Below are positions 45,752 through 57,500 of a stretch of 64,000 nucleotides of DNA, in pieces. A program made the translations under genes and the position numbers. The notes under the pieces were generated by a model that made no database searches, had not been told where the DNA came from, and worked only from the letters and a program-made list of their open reading frames with translations. Location of the stretch: contig JAJEKV010000065.1 of NCBI GenBank assembly GCA_021234155.1, forward strand, positions 5,288,807 to 5,352,806. Reading direction: 5' to 3'. The DNA comes from Isoetes taiwanensis. Its lineage: Eukaryota; Streptophyta; Lycopodiopsida; Isoetales; Isoetaceae. The number at the start of each line of letters is the position of its first letter. Positions within the stretch are counted from its first letter, which is position 1.

Positions 45752-47695
45752 ATGTCGTGTCGCGGTTGTCCATATTTTGATCGAGTATGAGACTTTGAGT
45801 TCTAGGCTTAATGCGCCCAGGTTTGTTATTTGAAGAAGAAACTCTGCCAATCTCTAATTCTGTATATTTGATCTAACATTTTTTACCTTGATTTTTCTGG
45901 GCAGTGTTGTAATTGACAATGTGAGCTATGAGGATACCACGCTCGTGAAGGTGCTCCTTTTATTCAAATTACATGTTTTCTTCATATACAATTTCTACGT
46001 TTAATAATGAGGTCTCCCATTCGATATATGCAGGTTGATAGTGTCAATAAACACGGGATACTTCTGGAGGTCATTCAAGTGCTTACAGATCTAGATCTTG
46101 TTATTTCGAAAGCATACATTTCTTCAGATGGTGGCTGGTTTATGGACGGTAAAGCATTGTCGCAAACATTGGGTTTCTAGTTAAATGTTTTCGTTGTTTC
46201 TTAATTTTTTCTCCTGGATGTGCAGTGTTTCATGTTACTGATCGGCTAGGGCAGAAGCTCACAAACGAGAAAATTATAGGCTATATTAGAAAGGTAAACC
46301 TAGTAATCTTGTTTTATGGTGTGGTTTAGGGGATTCTTTGTATTTGTTGTGCAAAGTTTTGTTCTGGGATGCCTTTCTTTCCACAGGCCTTAGGAGCATA
46401 ACGTGAAGTTGAAAGGGTACAAACAATTTTACAAGTAGAAATGTGTTTAAGCAAAGTTGAAAATATGTAGTCTACAGACGAACATACAGTTCTAGAATTG
46501 ACAGGAGGAGACCGTCCAGGTCTTCTTTCTGAGATTACTGGAGTTCTTAAAGACTTGAATGCAATGTATCATCTGCTGAGGTTTGGACACATAACCGAAG
46601 AATGGGTCTTATTTATATCACAGATGGAAACAATGGTGGCCCTGTTAAAGATGTGAAAAAGCTTCAGAGGATGATGGAACAGCTTACATTGGTCTTGAAT
46701 GTAGTAGGTGATAGCAGAGCTTCTCTTTCCAGTGGCTCGATTTATACAGAACGAAGACTTCATCAAATGATGCTTGCTGATGGAGATTACGTGCCTTCCA
46801 CATCAGGCTCAACAGAAGTAGAAAGACCATCAATTCTTGTTGAACAATGTCCAGAAAGACGATATACAGTTGTCACCCTCAAGTGCAAAGATCGGCCTAA
46901 ACTTTTATTTGACACCATTTGCACATTGACAGACTTGCAATATGTAATCTTCCATGCGGCGGTGTACTCACATGCTTCTGTTGCATTTCAGGTACATTTT
47001 TGTTTTCTTTGCATGTAAATGTTACCATCCCTTTTAGTTAGTTAGTTAGTTAGTAATTTTAACATCATACCACAGAGGTATAGTAGTTTTGCTTTTGACA
47101 TTTGGTGATACATTTTTTTTTTTGTTTATGTTGATTTGTGCTTACTGTTGTCAGGAATACTATATACGGGACAAGAAGGATTTGGTATTAAGTGCAGAAG
47201 CAGAGGAGCACGTTATCCGGTGTTTAGAGGCAGCAATTGAACGGCGTGTTTCACCAGTAAGTAGTGCATGCCATCAACTCAGACTTGCTCCTTGTGTTTT
47301 CTGAACTTGATCAGGTTAAATATGCTGTATCTTATGGCAAATAGGGCTTCAGGCTTGAGATATGTACCAATGATAGAATTGGATTGCTGTCTGATGTTAC
47401 TCGAGTTTTTCGGGAAAGAGGCCTCTCTATAACGAGAGCAGATGTGGCCACACATGGTAACAAAGCAATGAATGTGTTTTACGTGACTGATGTTTCTGGT
47501 AAACCAGTTGGGATGCATGTGATAGACGCCATTCGACAAGAGTTGGAACAAGCAAGGCTTGAATTAAAAAGCATACCTGAACAACCTACTAAGCCGCCAA
47601 CTCCAGAGATAACTTTACCAAAATATTGGCTTGGGAGTTTTTTTACACAATCTGGCTGGTTGCTCTCTAATCTGGGCTTGATTAGATCTTCATAG
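45752..47695 (+). pseudogene. ACR-type protein with four ACT domains (possibly inactive)
   Basis: Start ATG at 45,752 (MSCRGCPYFD). Exons by GT-AG sites: 45,752-45,820; 45,905-45,950; 46,033-46,148; 46,226-46,293; 46,387-46,991; 47,155-47,256; 47,345-47,695. ACT repeats: [19 protein letters not shown] (exon 3), VLELTGGDRPGLLSEITGVL (about 46,490), VVTLKCKDRPKLLFDTICTL (about 46,872) and LEICTNDRIGLLSDVTRVF (about 47,354). The tail NLGLIRSS fits the ACR4/ACR8-like group. ACR proteins are thought to sense amino acids in plants. Defects: a 2-base loss near 45,781, in-frame TAA at 46,399 and TAG at 46,468, and a frameshift near 46,566. These suggest a pseudogene unless they are sequence errors; splice sites and the other exons are intact. 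Confidence 0.85.
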
Positions 47696-47699
47696 GTTG

Positions 47700-48344
47700 A
47701 CTACACAGCCATAACCACGTTTTACTGCAGCAGGTATTTCATTTTAGTCCTGCAGTGTTCTATTGTATATATGGGGATTGGTGAGGGAATTTTTTTGTAT
47801 ATAAACCAACATTTAGTGTCTCATCGTCTCTTTCTTAACTCTCCTAAATGACCTTGCATGTTTGCAAAATGAGACAAGCTAATTCGCAAAGGAAATGACC
47901 ACAATCCTGCAAATTCCAGAAATTTCAAGATTACGTCCTTTTACAATATTGCAAATAGTAAACTGCAATCTGTGCTTGTAAATGCATGAATAAAAAACAA
48001 ATGTGGGCAAGAATAACAGGCATCTACCAAATCAGCTAAATAGATAAAACAATGAAGCACCACCATCATTGGCAAAGTATGACATTGGCAAAGTACGACA
48101 AGCTTGATAACTAGAGGCCCAATATGTAGGATTACCATGGAGAATAGAATAGAATATGGAAATGTTGGCATATGAATCCCATCCTTTGGGAGATCTATAT
48201 CCTGCCATAGAACAAATAGTTTTGTGCTCAAACCTTTTAACTTGAATGATTTTAAAATATGAATTAGTGCACATCGTATATCAAGCAGAGGCCCTTCTAT
48301 GTAAAATTGCTCTTTCTTCTTGTCAATGCTTGAATTCCATTAGT
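47700..48344. other. 3' flank of the ACR-type gene, nothing else recognised
   Basis: Probably 3' UTR followed by intergenic sequence up to the CT tract. The short ORFs here look like chance. Confidence 0.4.
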
Positions 48345-48382
48345 CTTTCTCTCTCTCTCTCCCTCTCCCTCTCCCTCTCTCT
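48345..48382. repeat. CT-rich tract at the LINE 5' junction
   Basis: A run of ctctct interspersed with ccctct immediately precedes LINE coding sequence. Together with the (CT)45 tract at the other end it frames the element. Confidence 0.85.
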
Positions 48383-48383
48383 G

Positions 48384-48826
48384 GACTAAGAACCCAAGCT
48401 GAAGCCGTAGCATCTGCATCTCTACATGAACATGTAGATGTTGATGAATCCGACATCTCTGATTTACGAAACACTCTGGAACAGTTTATGGAATCACAAG
48501 AAAGGAAAAGTCGGGCTCTGAATCTTCGGATTGTGGGCTTACCAGAAACACCAGAGGAGAAAACAAAAGCTCATATTGAACAATTCTTCCAGGGCATCCA
48601 GAATGTTTCTGATGCATTTCATGGTAGTAAATTTGCAAATAGAGAATCACGCATGGCTATTCTGAAAAATACACATACTTTGAAGGGGAAGTTTACATGG
48701 GTTAATGAAGATTTGACCAAAGAGCAGCTAGTTGAGAAGAAAATCGAGATTGCTAAATACAAGGAAGCTCGACAAAACAATAAAAAGGCGAGATGGGTCA
48801 AGGGCAAGGTTGTAGTTGAGGAATAG
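48384..48826 (+). pseudogene. LINE ORF1, 5'-truncated
   Basis: An open frame runs from the CT junction through the first Met at 48,488 to 48,826. It contains SDISDLRNTLEQFMESQERK, SRALNLRIVGLPETPEE, HIEQFFQGIQN and TLKGKFTWVNEDLTKEQL. The R-x-L-N-L-R-I-x-G-x-P-E pattern is the start of the RNA-recognition-like domain of L1-type ORF1 proteins. The upstream coiled-coil portion is mostly missing. Confidence 0.7.
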
Positions 48827-48850
48827 GAAAAATGGGAGGCACTCAGGATA

Positions 48851-51800
48851 ATGGTCTGGAATATTAATAAACTGACTGAGACTAAGATCCTGAGTATGCA
48901 AGAGGAGCTGGATAATATTCATATGATATGTTTTCTGGAAACTAAAGAACATGACCTGTATGCCTTACCTGACATTGCAGGATTTTCACTTGTAACATCT
49001 GTCAGAAATAAAAGATACACAGACGCTGACATTGGGAATGGAGGAGTGGCATGTTACATCAGAGATCAATATCTGGATTTAGTAACGGCCAGCAAGAGAG
49101 ATGTAAATAATCAATATGTGTGGATTCAAATCAAACACCCAACTGGCATAATATATGTAGCAGCATGCTACTTTGCACCGCGGCATAAAAAAGTCTACAC
49201 AGATGGAGCCACAGGGGAAGACATGTTCTTTGAATTAGAACAAGATATTCTGGCATACCAAATGCAGGGGACTGTTGTCTTGACAGGTGACTTCAATGGA
49301 AGGATAGGAAATGCACAAGCAACTATTCATACATGGGAAGATAACCCTCTATGGTTCAAAACAATGGAGGAAGAGGAGATTACTAAACACGGATGGGATA
49401 GAGTTTCTGCTGATCTGGCCACCACAAGATCTGGCCGTCAATTGCTGAACTTGTGCACTAATGCAGACCTCCTGATATGCAATGGAATAGACAGATTTCC
49501 TAACTCTAAAGCATGTACATGCAGGTCTAAAAGCGTGGTAGACTACCTAATAATATCAAGAGACTCATTAGACATGATAAAGGACTTTGAGATAAGAGCA
49601 GAATGCTTGGAATCTGACCATGCACCACTTGCATTCTCAATCCGTGTGAGCCGAATTGTACACCTTGAAATGAAGACTGGTAATCAGAACTGTGTGATCA
49701 GACCTGCTATGGCAGATGCTTACAAAGCATATGTGGAAGAGAAAATTGAGCAACACAAGTGGAATGATAATGCCATTGATATGAGCAGCCGATTATTAAA
49801 GATAATCGAAGAGGCCATAGATCGTTGCAAACCAGCACGGATGAAAAAAGGCTCCCCTGTAAGTCATAGTATGGTCCAGAATGCCGCGCAGCTAAGCAAA
49901 GATGGAAGGAGAGTCATGGAGAGAATAGAACACATATGAGAAAAGAATACCAGCGGATTGTTAGACAAAACAAACGGCAATTTATACTGAAGAAATAGGA
50001 AGTCTTGATCCGACAATATGAGGCTGATCCAAAGACATACTGGAAGAGACTAAGGGATACTCGACATCAAGCCATCCCGCTATCTGCAGTAGATCTGTGG
50101 GGACAAGTTAAAAAGATATATCATGATGTAAATGCTGAAGCCACACCAAGGGTGTTCTCTAATATGATCATTACAGAAGAGGAAGTAGCGGATGGCATTA
50201 ATAGACTAGCAAATGGAAAAGCAAAAGACCAGAACACTTGAAATGGGCAGGAAAAAGCATACATGCTGTAATAGCAAACATGTTCAACATGGCAATGCAA
50301 CAGGATTTCCCCAAGACTGGCAACAAAATTGTTCCAATACATTAGAGTGGATCCATGCTAGATGGAAATAATTATCGGACTCTCATGGTGAGCAATTTAT
50401 TCTCCAAGCTTTTTGCTAACATTTTAGAGAAGCAAATTAGCAGCTGGGCTGAACACAATGATAAGAGAGCTAAGGCACAAGCGGGCTTCAGGGTACATAT
50501 GTCTACACTAGACCATTTGCTTACGCTGAAATGCATCTTTGATACAGTTAAGGGCACCAAGAAGCCAATGTATGTTACATTCATAGATTTTCGAAAAGCT
50601 TTCGATAAGGTTCCCAGGAATAAATTATGGGAGAGAATGGAATACTTGCAGGTCCCAAAACATCTGAGGGATGCAGTACAGATGCTTTATGAAAAAGTGC
50701 TAGTGCAGCTATCTATGCCATTTAAAGAGGACATACCAGACATAACTGAAAGCAATGTTGGCGTGAAACAGGGGTGTCCCTTATCTCCTACGATTTTTGG
50801 TCTCTTTATTGATAGCCTTGAAGAATGGATGCAGGATAACTGTGATGGAAAAACTGAGCTATATGGATATGTTGTCCAGTTACTCCTGTATGCAGACGAT
50901 GTCGTGCTTTTTGCACGTTCGCCAGCGCATATGCAGCAGATGTTGGATCATTTGGCCACTTTCTGTGATAGAACGGGAATGCAGATCAACCTAGAAAAAA
51001 CTAGGATCATGACAGTTGGGGCTCTCAAGCAGGAATCCGGATTTAAGTATAAGGAGGATAAAGTGGAGACATGTGAAACATACAAATATCTGGGACTCAT
51101 CATAAGCAGGAATCACAAGTGGCACCCGTGTATTACACAAAGGATTGAGAGTGGACAAAATGCATTGTATTATATGCAAAGCATGTGTAGGAAATCACAT
51201 ATATGGGCGTGGCCACTAAAGATTAAACTATATGAGGCACTTGTCCAAAGTACAATACTCTATGGAGCAGAAATATGGGGGCCCGGACTGCCACAATGCT
51301 CGTGGGAGGATATTGAGCAAGTACATAAGAAATTCCTAAAATTGGAACTCGGAGTAAAGGCGCAGACATCTTACCCAATGATGCTGGCTGAATGTGGCAT
51401 TATGCCTCTTGAAGGGGAAGCTTTGTTAAAGTGTATCAAATACCTGGCTAAAGTCAAAGAGATGGATACCACCCGCATCCCCCACCATGCTATGATGAGT
51501 ACCGAAAACAAAGGATGGTTTGTTGAAGTCCACAAATGGCTTGCAAGATGGGATATTACATGGGGAGAGATACCTCTAACCGATAACCTTAGAGCATGGG
51601 TGTATGCGAAGGTTAAGAGAAGAACCTGGATGAATCCAAAGACAAAAATGATACTGTATAAAATGCATATGAATCCTTCATTAGAGGCTGCAACACAGCT
51701 AGGGGAGAACATCTCAATAAATAAGAGACATAATATAAGCAAAATCCGGCTCAGTTCCCATCATCTTGGTGTGGAGGTTGGTCGATGGGGAGCTATTCCT

Positions 51801-52100
51801 AGATATATGAGATGCTGTAAAGTCTGTGGGAAGGATGACATAGAAGACGAAGACATCATACTTAAATGCCCAGCATATAGTATGATAAGAGACGGATATG
51901 ACACCAATGCGACAGACTTGCAAACTTTCTTTAGACTTGATAGTAACAAAATTGGATCCTTTCTGATTGAGACTTTACAACATAGAGAGAGTTGTATAAA
52001 AAGTGTGAATATATTACTAAATGAAGATGAAATTTTGAGTGAGAGTGAGGAGTTAGATGAGGAAATGGAGACTCATCTAATGTTTTATGATGTAATGTAA
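48851..52100 (+). pseudogene. LINE ORF2: endonuclease and reverse transcriptase
   Basis: 48,851-49,939 encodes an apurinic-like endonuclease: MVWNINKLTETK, ICFLETKEHD, VVLTGDFNGRIGN and ESDHAPLAFSI are the catalytic landmarks and all look intact. 50,355-52,100 (581 codons) encodes RT: AKAQAGFR, YVTFIDFRKAFDKVPR, GVKQGCPLSPTIFGLFID, LLLYADDVVLFA and MQINLEKTRIMTVG. Near the end is a C-x2-C...C pattern (CKVCGKDDIEDEDIILKCPA); the His usual in this zinc-finger-like motif is not present. Between 49,937 and 50,355 stops and two frame changes split the ORF. Confidence 0.88.
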
Positions 52101-52163
52101 TTATGTCGTCTTATAGGCCTGAAAGGCCTCCCAAAAAGACGTAATACTATTCACTTCACTTCA

Positions 52164-52168
<5 letters not shown>

Positions 52169-52258
<90 letters not shown>
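52169..52258. repeat. (CT)45 microsatellite
   Basis: A perfect CT dinucleotide run of 90 bases immediately after the LINE 3' end. The minus-strand RERERE frame across it is only the translated repeat. Confidence 0.97.
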
Positions 52259-52259
<1 letters not shown>

Positions 52260-52493
52260 GAGATGGACATGCTCCAAGAGATAAAAATTATACCGAGATA
52301 TCCATGTTGAGGAGATGGACGAGAGACAAATGTCTCTCGTCCTCTAACTGGCCCGTTAGAAGGGAGATCCACCGGAAAGGGAGGGAATCCACCGGGATTT
52401 TTCTTCCCGCCTCTTCCTTGGCGCCAGTTCAAGCTCGAATTATCCCATAGTCAAGATTTCGCCTCCTGGTGAGTACCGAAATATCCCATATCC

Positions 52494-53045
52494 TTGTTTT
52501 CCAGTTTCTATTGTCCCATATTTTGTGTTCAGCAGCCATTTCCATTCAATCCCAGCTCTACAATCAGATTTCTCGGCCCGTATTTGCATTATTTGATGGA
52601 TCCGGTCATTTTGGGCATGATTGCCATGCTTTTGAGGGCTATTCAACTCGGCTTGGCTTTCCAAAGCTACTGTCTACATTTGATACAGGAGAATGAACGA
52701 GAAGGGTCAATAGATATTTTAGAGCAGAATGCAGAGGTAGAAGATAATATTAATTACATGTGTGCAGCATCTACACTCTTCTTAGCAGCTTCTTCGAGAT
52801 TAAGGAGGCCTTCCCAGAGATTTTGGGCATGTCCAAGGCAGACAACACAGTGGGATAGCATTGATAATCACGTTTGGAATTGCCTCCCCTCTTTTGAGGA
52901 TGATATGTGGCACCAGTTCTATCGGATGAAGAGGGCTGCATTTGAGAAATTGGTTGGTCTTATTGTGCCTTACTTAATCAGACCTGGAATGAAGGTCAGA
53001 CCGCCTGTTGATCCCAGGAAAGCAGTGGCTATGGTGCTTTTTGAA
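52494..53045 (+). pseudogene. PIF/Harbinger (HARBI1-like) transposase N-terminal fragment
   Basis: The plus frame reads FWACPRQTTQWDSIDNHVWN, then MWHQFYRMKRAAFEKLVGLI, VPYLIRPGMKVRPPVDPRKA and VAMVLFEE. This is the characteristic N-terminal region of plant HARBI1-like nucleases, before the catalytic DDE domain. Homology stops at about 53,045, where minus-strand LINE ORF1 sequence begins, so the catalytic part is missing. Confidence 0.75.
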
Positions 53046-53440
53046 GAGGAATATCTTTGGAGATGTCAATCTGGACAATGGATCGAGGCGGCCTATATGG
53101 GAAATATTCCGTACAGATGTAAGATCCAATTGAGTCAAAGAGCAATTTAAGACAATCCTCATTCCAGTAAATTGGGTTCAGGCCATGAAGAGTGGTAGAG
53201 GCCACACAGAGATTGTCCAAATTTGCTACTTCGAATTTAGGGTCCCATTTGAGGAAGGTAAGCTGAAAGGATTCAAAAGTCAGGGGTCCTGATTGAGCAA
53301 AAAAATGGCAGTTTTTGTGCTTCCACATTCAATCATAATATAAGGTGACTGTAGCCAATAGACCGCATTAATCATAATTCCTTTGTGAAGGTTCAAACAA
53401 AAGGACCAGAGTTTATCTAGTTTGATTCCAATCATGGGAA
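53045..53440 (-). pseudogene. L1 ORF1 fragment, related to the copy at 43.1-43.6 kb
   Basis: On the minus strand FQLTFLKWDPKFEVANLDN, LNPIYWNEDCLKLLFDSIGS and the PPRSIVQIDISKDIP block repeat the sequence of the ORF1 copy near 43,260-43,450 with moderate divergence. DNA similarity also extends over gaccagagttt (53,404 against 43,577). It joins the Harbinger fragment without a clear target duplication. Confidence 0.7.
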
Positions 53441-53444
53441 TTGC

Positions 53445-53982
53445 AAGCCCCTACAAGGCTGGCAGGCTTGATCCTTTAGATTGCCTCAGAACCTTTCTAA
53501 ATTCGCATAACAGATCAAGAAATTGGTTTGATTCAGAAAGGACAAGGAATTCAAGAAAAAAGGCGCTCATAGCTGACGTGTCCAGCCTTTGTCTATGGGC
53601 CTTGTTGTATCCTCTTCATCCATATCCAAATGCTTCCCCATTCTTTAAAGGTCTGCTTGCTTCCCGGGATGCGGTTAGATCTTTATTCCATGTTAATCCC
53701 CAAGCTTGTGCTTCATTGTCAATGTCATGCTGGTGGCTTCGCTTGCAAGGTACGCATGATCAACAACCTTTATGTGCACTTGTATATCCAAAGACCCAAC
53801 GACATTGGCGGCTAGCTGGGGTTTTAACGATTGCAGCTTGGTATGATTCTGGTCATCTTTTGTCATGGGAGGCTTTTCAGACGAGATTTCTGTTATACAG
53901 ATGGGATCAGCAAATCTGGGTGGGGGTGGCTGATTTTTTGCCATCCATTGTGCAGCAACCATCGACTGATGTGCCTATTTAG
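53445..53982 (+). pseudogene. Possible LINE ORF2 C-terminal fragment, uncertain
   Basis: An open plus-strand frame contains GLLASRDAVRSLFHVNPQA and HWRLAGVLTIAAWYDSGHLL followed by SWEAFQTRFLLY. The W-(D/N)-x-G-x-x-L-S-W-E-x-F pattern is seen in the region after the RT of many LINE ORF2 proteins. Nothing else in it is diagnostic. Confidence 0.3.
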
Positions 53983-54033
53983 ATATGTGATTGTTTGGGG
54001 TCTGGGTTCGGGAACTCTTGCAAGACAGCCCTC

Positions 54034-54579
54034 TGTGAGGACCCTTGGATCTAACAGGAGAATCCAGGAGCTATGTCACGCGGGATTTGCAAGAAAAACA
54101 AGGAAAAGGGAAAAGAAAACAAAAGAGAACAATGAGATCACAATAATGAACTTCCTTGATGTCAATGAAGATACATGAGCTCTCGCAATCGAGAGAAAAC
54201 TGAAATGAGACAAGACTCAAAACTCATCTAAAAACTCATGTGCTAGCTCTACTCATATATATAGTACAATGGCCTTTGGCCCAATATAGACACTCTGACT
54301 GATTTCGGTGCCGACTCCTGGAAGGAGACCTGATTTGTAGGAATGCTGGCGGTGCCTCTTGAGATGCCTGGAATCACGCTGACGCTGACGCAGGCGGTGA
54401 CGGGCCGTCAATTGTCTGAGCGCCTCCTCTTGACGGCAGGCGTGGTCTTTGTCTGCGTGGTCTGCTTGGTCTTCTGCTGAGCCTTTGACGACTGACCTGT
54501 GCCTGACTGTAGATCCTTGGCCTTGACTTGGTCCGTCGTGTGCATGAATAGTCCTGTACTAGGAGGCACAGGACTAACA
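54034..54579 (-). repeat. 3' LTR of the second Ty3 element (outer end tentative)
   Basis: On the minus strand the LTR starts TGTTAGTCCTGTG directly after the polypurine tract and seems to end ...GGTCCTCACA at 54,034. A TATA-like run (ctatatatatgag on the minus strand, about 54,254-54,266) is a candidate promoter. With the 5' LTR outside the window, neither length nor target duplication can be verified. Confidence 0.6.
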
Positions 54580-57500
54580 CTCCCCCCCACCAAACGACAC
54601 TCAGGGTGAAGAAAAGGAGGAAGCATCTCCGAAGGCGGGAAGCCAGCAGTTTGAAAGTGATCCTCACGGGAATGAGGACGGGCGCCATTATGGTAATTGC
54701 CAATGAGATCCTGACGTCTTTGAAGAGCGTCAGGAGTGTTGAGCCCAAGCGCAGGATCTGCATCAATGAGGAATTTGGAACGCACCATATCTTCAAGGGC
54801 AGCATGCGCTTCAGAAGGAACAAACTGGCACTCCATGAGAAGGCAGGTCTGAAGGCCAAAAGCACTGACGCTGGCATTCGGATTGCAATAAAAGATGGGA
54901 CGCTGTCGATTTAATGAGCTGATCAAAATGCTCTTGAGAGCAGCACAGAAACCAGCTTGACGGTGAACTGAAGGGTCCGGTGAGGTGGCGGCATTCTGCA
55001 AGAAGGTATCTAGGCCATGAACAGCATCAGCAGGCTTTTGCCAACCACGCTCATTGGCAATATAGATCCAAGTTTGAGTGTGTTCCAAGGTAGCACCATC
55101 TTCCCAATTAGAGCGTCTGACAAAACGTGGATCCCACCATAGATCTGTCGAGATCTGAGGAGGAGTCCACCCAGCGTGGCCGTCCAGGACCTTCGTCCAA
55201 AAGGGAAGACGCCAGTCGGAGGTCAAAAATCTGGGGCATGGAGGAACACCCAAGGAAGCATATGGAGAGGGAGCCCTGCCCGTGGGCGTAGGCTGCTGAG
55301 CCTGCTCACTGAATTCACGTACAAGGTCGGGATCAAGCGCTTTACACCACCGGTCCCAGTCAGAAGCAGAGAGCTGAGTATAGACAGGAGGACTATCCCA
55401 ACCTGTTGGTATTATCTTGCTATCCAAAAGGGCACGCAGTTGATTGTAGCCGGCTAAGTGCTGCATATAAACTTGGGCAAACGGAAGATCCTCAGGATGC
55501 CCAAGATTCTTTCGCACCTGTTCCAGCGTTTCAGCTTGCCATAGAGGTAAATGATGAGCAAGCTCTGGCATGTACTCCTGATGAAGAGTGTGAGTCCGAT
55601 CATGATCTTTGAGATACGGGTTGTTATCCAATAACAACCAGTGAGCCTGTGAGTCGCCCTGAAAGTTTTGATGTGGCCCATCACGGAATTTGTCTTGTGT
55701 ATCAGCCAGATAGAAGTCATGGAAGATGCACGCCATCGGGGTGAACAACTCAAGGTGATCAAACCGGGTCTTCACAAGTGAAGGAGGTCAAGATTAAAAG
55801 GGCACGAGTAAACCTTTGTCTTCAACCGAGAGGTCTGACCAAATCCGGGAGAAAATCCTCATCGCGCATGTGGGCATCAACCCCGACCATCCGGCGTGGT
55901 ACCACTTAAAAGAAAGAGGTGGCGGGCAACAACCACATAATCTAGGTAACTGGAAGGAATAGCGAAATCCCACGTACATGTGGAGAGCTATATTAATGTA
56001 GCCCTCTTGTTTAGTTTGGGCCTCTTCGGCAGATTGGACAGCTTGTTGGAGCTGATGTTCAAGGTCGCGGATCCGGTTTTCCTTTTCTAACAAAAGACGT
56101 GATTGATCACAGACCCGTTTCTGAGGAAGCGTGGCATGTGAAGAGGATTGCCCCGGAGTATGGAGTCGAAGTGTGGCAATCTCTGCATCATCAAGTATCT
56201 TTTGCTTCTTGGCCTCCGTGAGTTGATTTTGGAGAGGCGTGGAGTCGACCGGGTCACCGCGTGGAAAGCCGAAGCTTCTAAAGAGGCTATTTGAGCGTCA
56301 CGCGCTGTAAGGTCATGGGCTTGAGTGGTATAATTCCGAGAAATCTGTATACAGCGTGTCAAGCTTAGCAATGTCTTTATCCTTGTCAACCAAGAGAGTC
56401 TCCCTTGCCTTGACCTGCTCCAACAATTCCTGAATGGTGGTTTGCAATTGAGCCTGCTGATCAGCAAGCAGACTGTTCTGATCGTGGGCATTCTTTAGAT
56501 CCTCACGGGCCTGTAAAAGAGCCTCGTGCTTTTCTTGAAGCTTGTCCTCCAGAGTGCGAACTTGCATGTTAGCAGCTTGAAGGTCTCTGTGAACCACGTC
56601 CGAGGTCTCCAGGGACGCTTGAACCCCATGCATGAGAAGTTCCTGGGATTCTTGCAACTTGAGAGCGCTTTTTGAACATCCCGGCCGGTATTGATACGTA
56701 AGCCGGCGAGGATTTGAGGTGCAGAGCCCCGCTGCTGCCGCGGTTTGTGACGCTTTGAGAGACATGATGAGAATCGGAGGGCATGGATTCCGTGGAAGGA
56801 AGAAGAGATCAGGATACGCGTGGCATTTCGTTGAACATGACCAGAAGAGGAAGGGCGTGAAGGTGCAGCCTGTTGGTTTTGAGGAAGGGAATGAAAGGAC
56901 TGCTGAGTGGTGGCGTGAGAAGCAGAAGGTGTCCCCAAGAGAGGAAGGTAATGATGGATGATGGCTTGAAGATGAGCGCCCACCGAGGAATCAAAGCCAG
57001 AGGAAGGGGCAGCTCGAATACGATCTACTTCTTGAAGAAGTCGAAAAGAACGCCAGCTTGGGGCCAATCCGCATGGTGAGTGGAGTGGAGTGGCCGTGAT
57101 GACAATATTGTAGAACGGTTTGTTGATATGGGTGTTTTTGATGGAGTACCCAAGCAATTTGCGCCAGAGAAACTTGACAAAAGTATCATGGGGCTTGGCA
57201 ATGTTGGTGAGACGATGCATGTTAGCTTGATAAGGAACAGCGCCAAACTGAGTGACATCGATGTCCTGTAAGGTAGCCCAAGATAAAGAAGGTTTTTGCA
57301 AAGGAATATGGAATACCTCAGAAATAAGGGGCTGAGTAAGCAAAATTGTGGTGCCATCGACCATGGTAGCATAGCCTTCCGGGCTGTTGATGATATGAGC
57401 AACAAACTGCTGCAATTGCACTGGATTTGGTGCAGGAAGGTCCATTTGTGAGAATTCGTAGAGCTCCTGGCGTTCCGCGACTTCACGACTCGGGCCGACA

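Larger units (their letters stand above)
48383..52168 (+). mobile_element. LINE with YADD reverse transcriptase, 5'-truncated, within CT repeats
   Basis: ORF1 (open from the CT junction to 48,826) and ORF2 (48,851-52,100) are followed by a short 3' tail with a small inverted repeat (aggcctgaaaggcct) and tcacttcact units ending at (CT)n. ORF1 remains open right up to the CT tract without a start codon at the junction, which suggests 5' truncation. The RT motif is LLYADD, unlike the FADD of ordinary plant L1 elements such as the one at 37,869-43,940, so this is a different LINE lineage. I cannot name the clade from sequence alone. Confidence 0.85.

Noticed and set aside
46399-46470. C-to-U RNA editing as an explanation for the ACR stops
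   Set aside because: This is a nuclear gene; such editing is an organelle process, and the stops are U-containing in DNA, so C-to-U editing could not remove them.
52151-52432. Minus-strand ORF with an RE-dipeptide repeat
   Set aside because: It is only the translation of the (CT)45 microsatellite.
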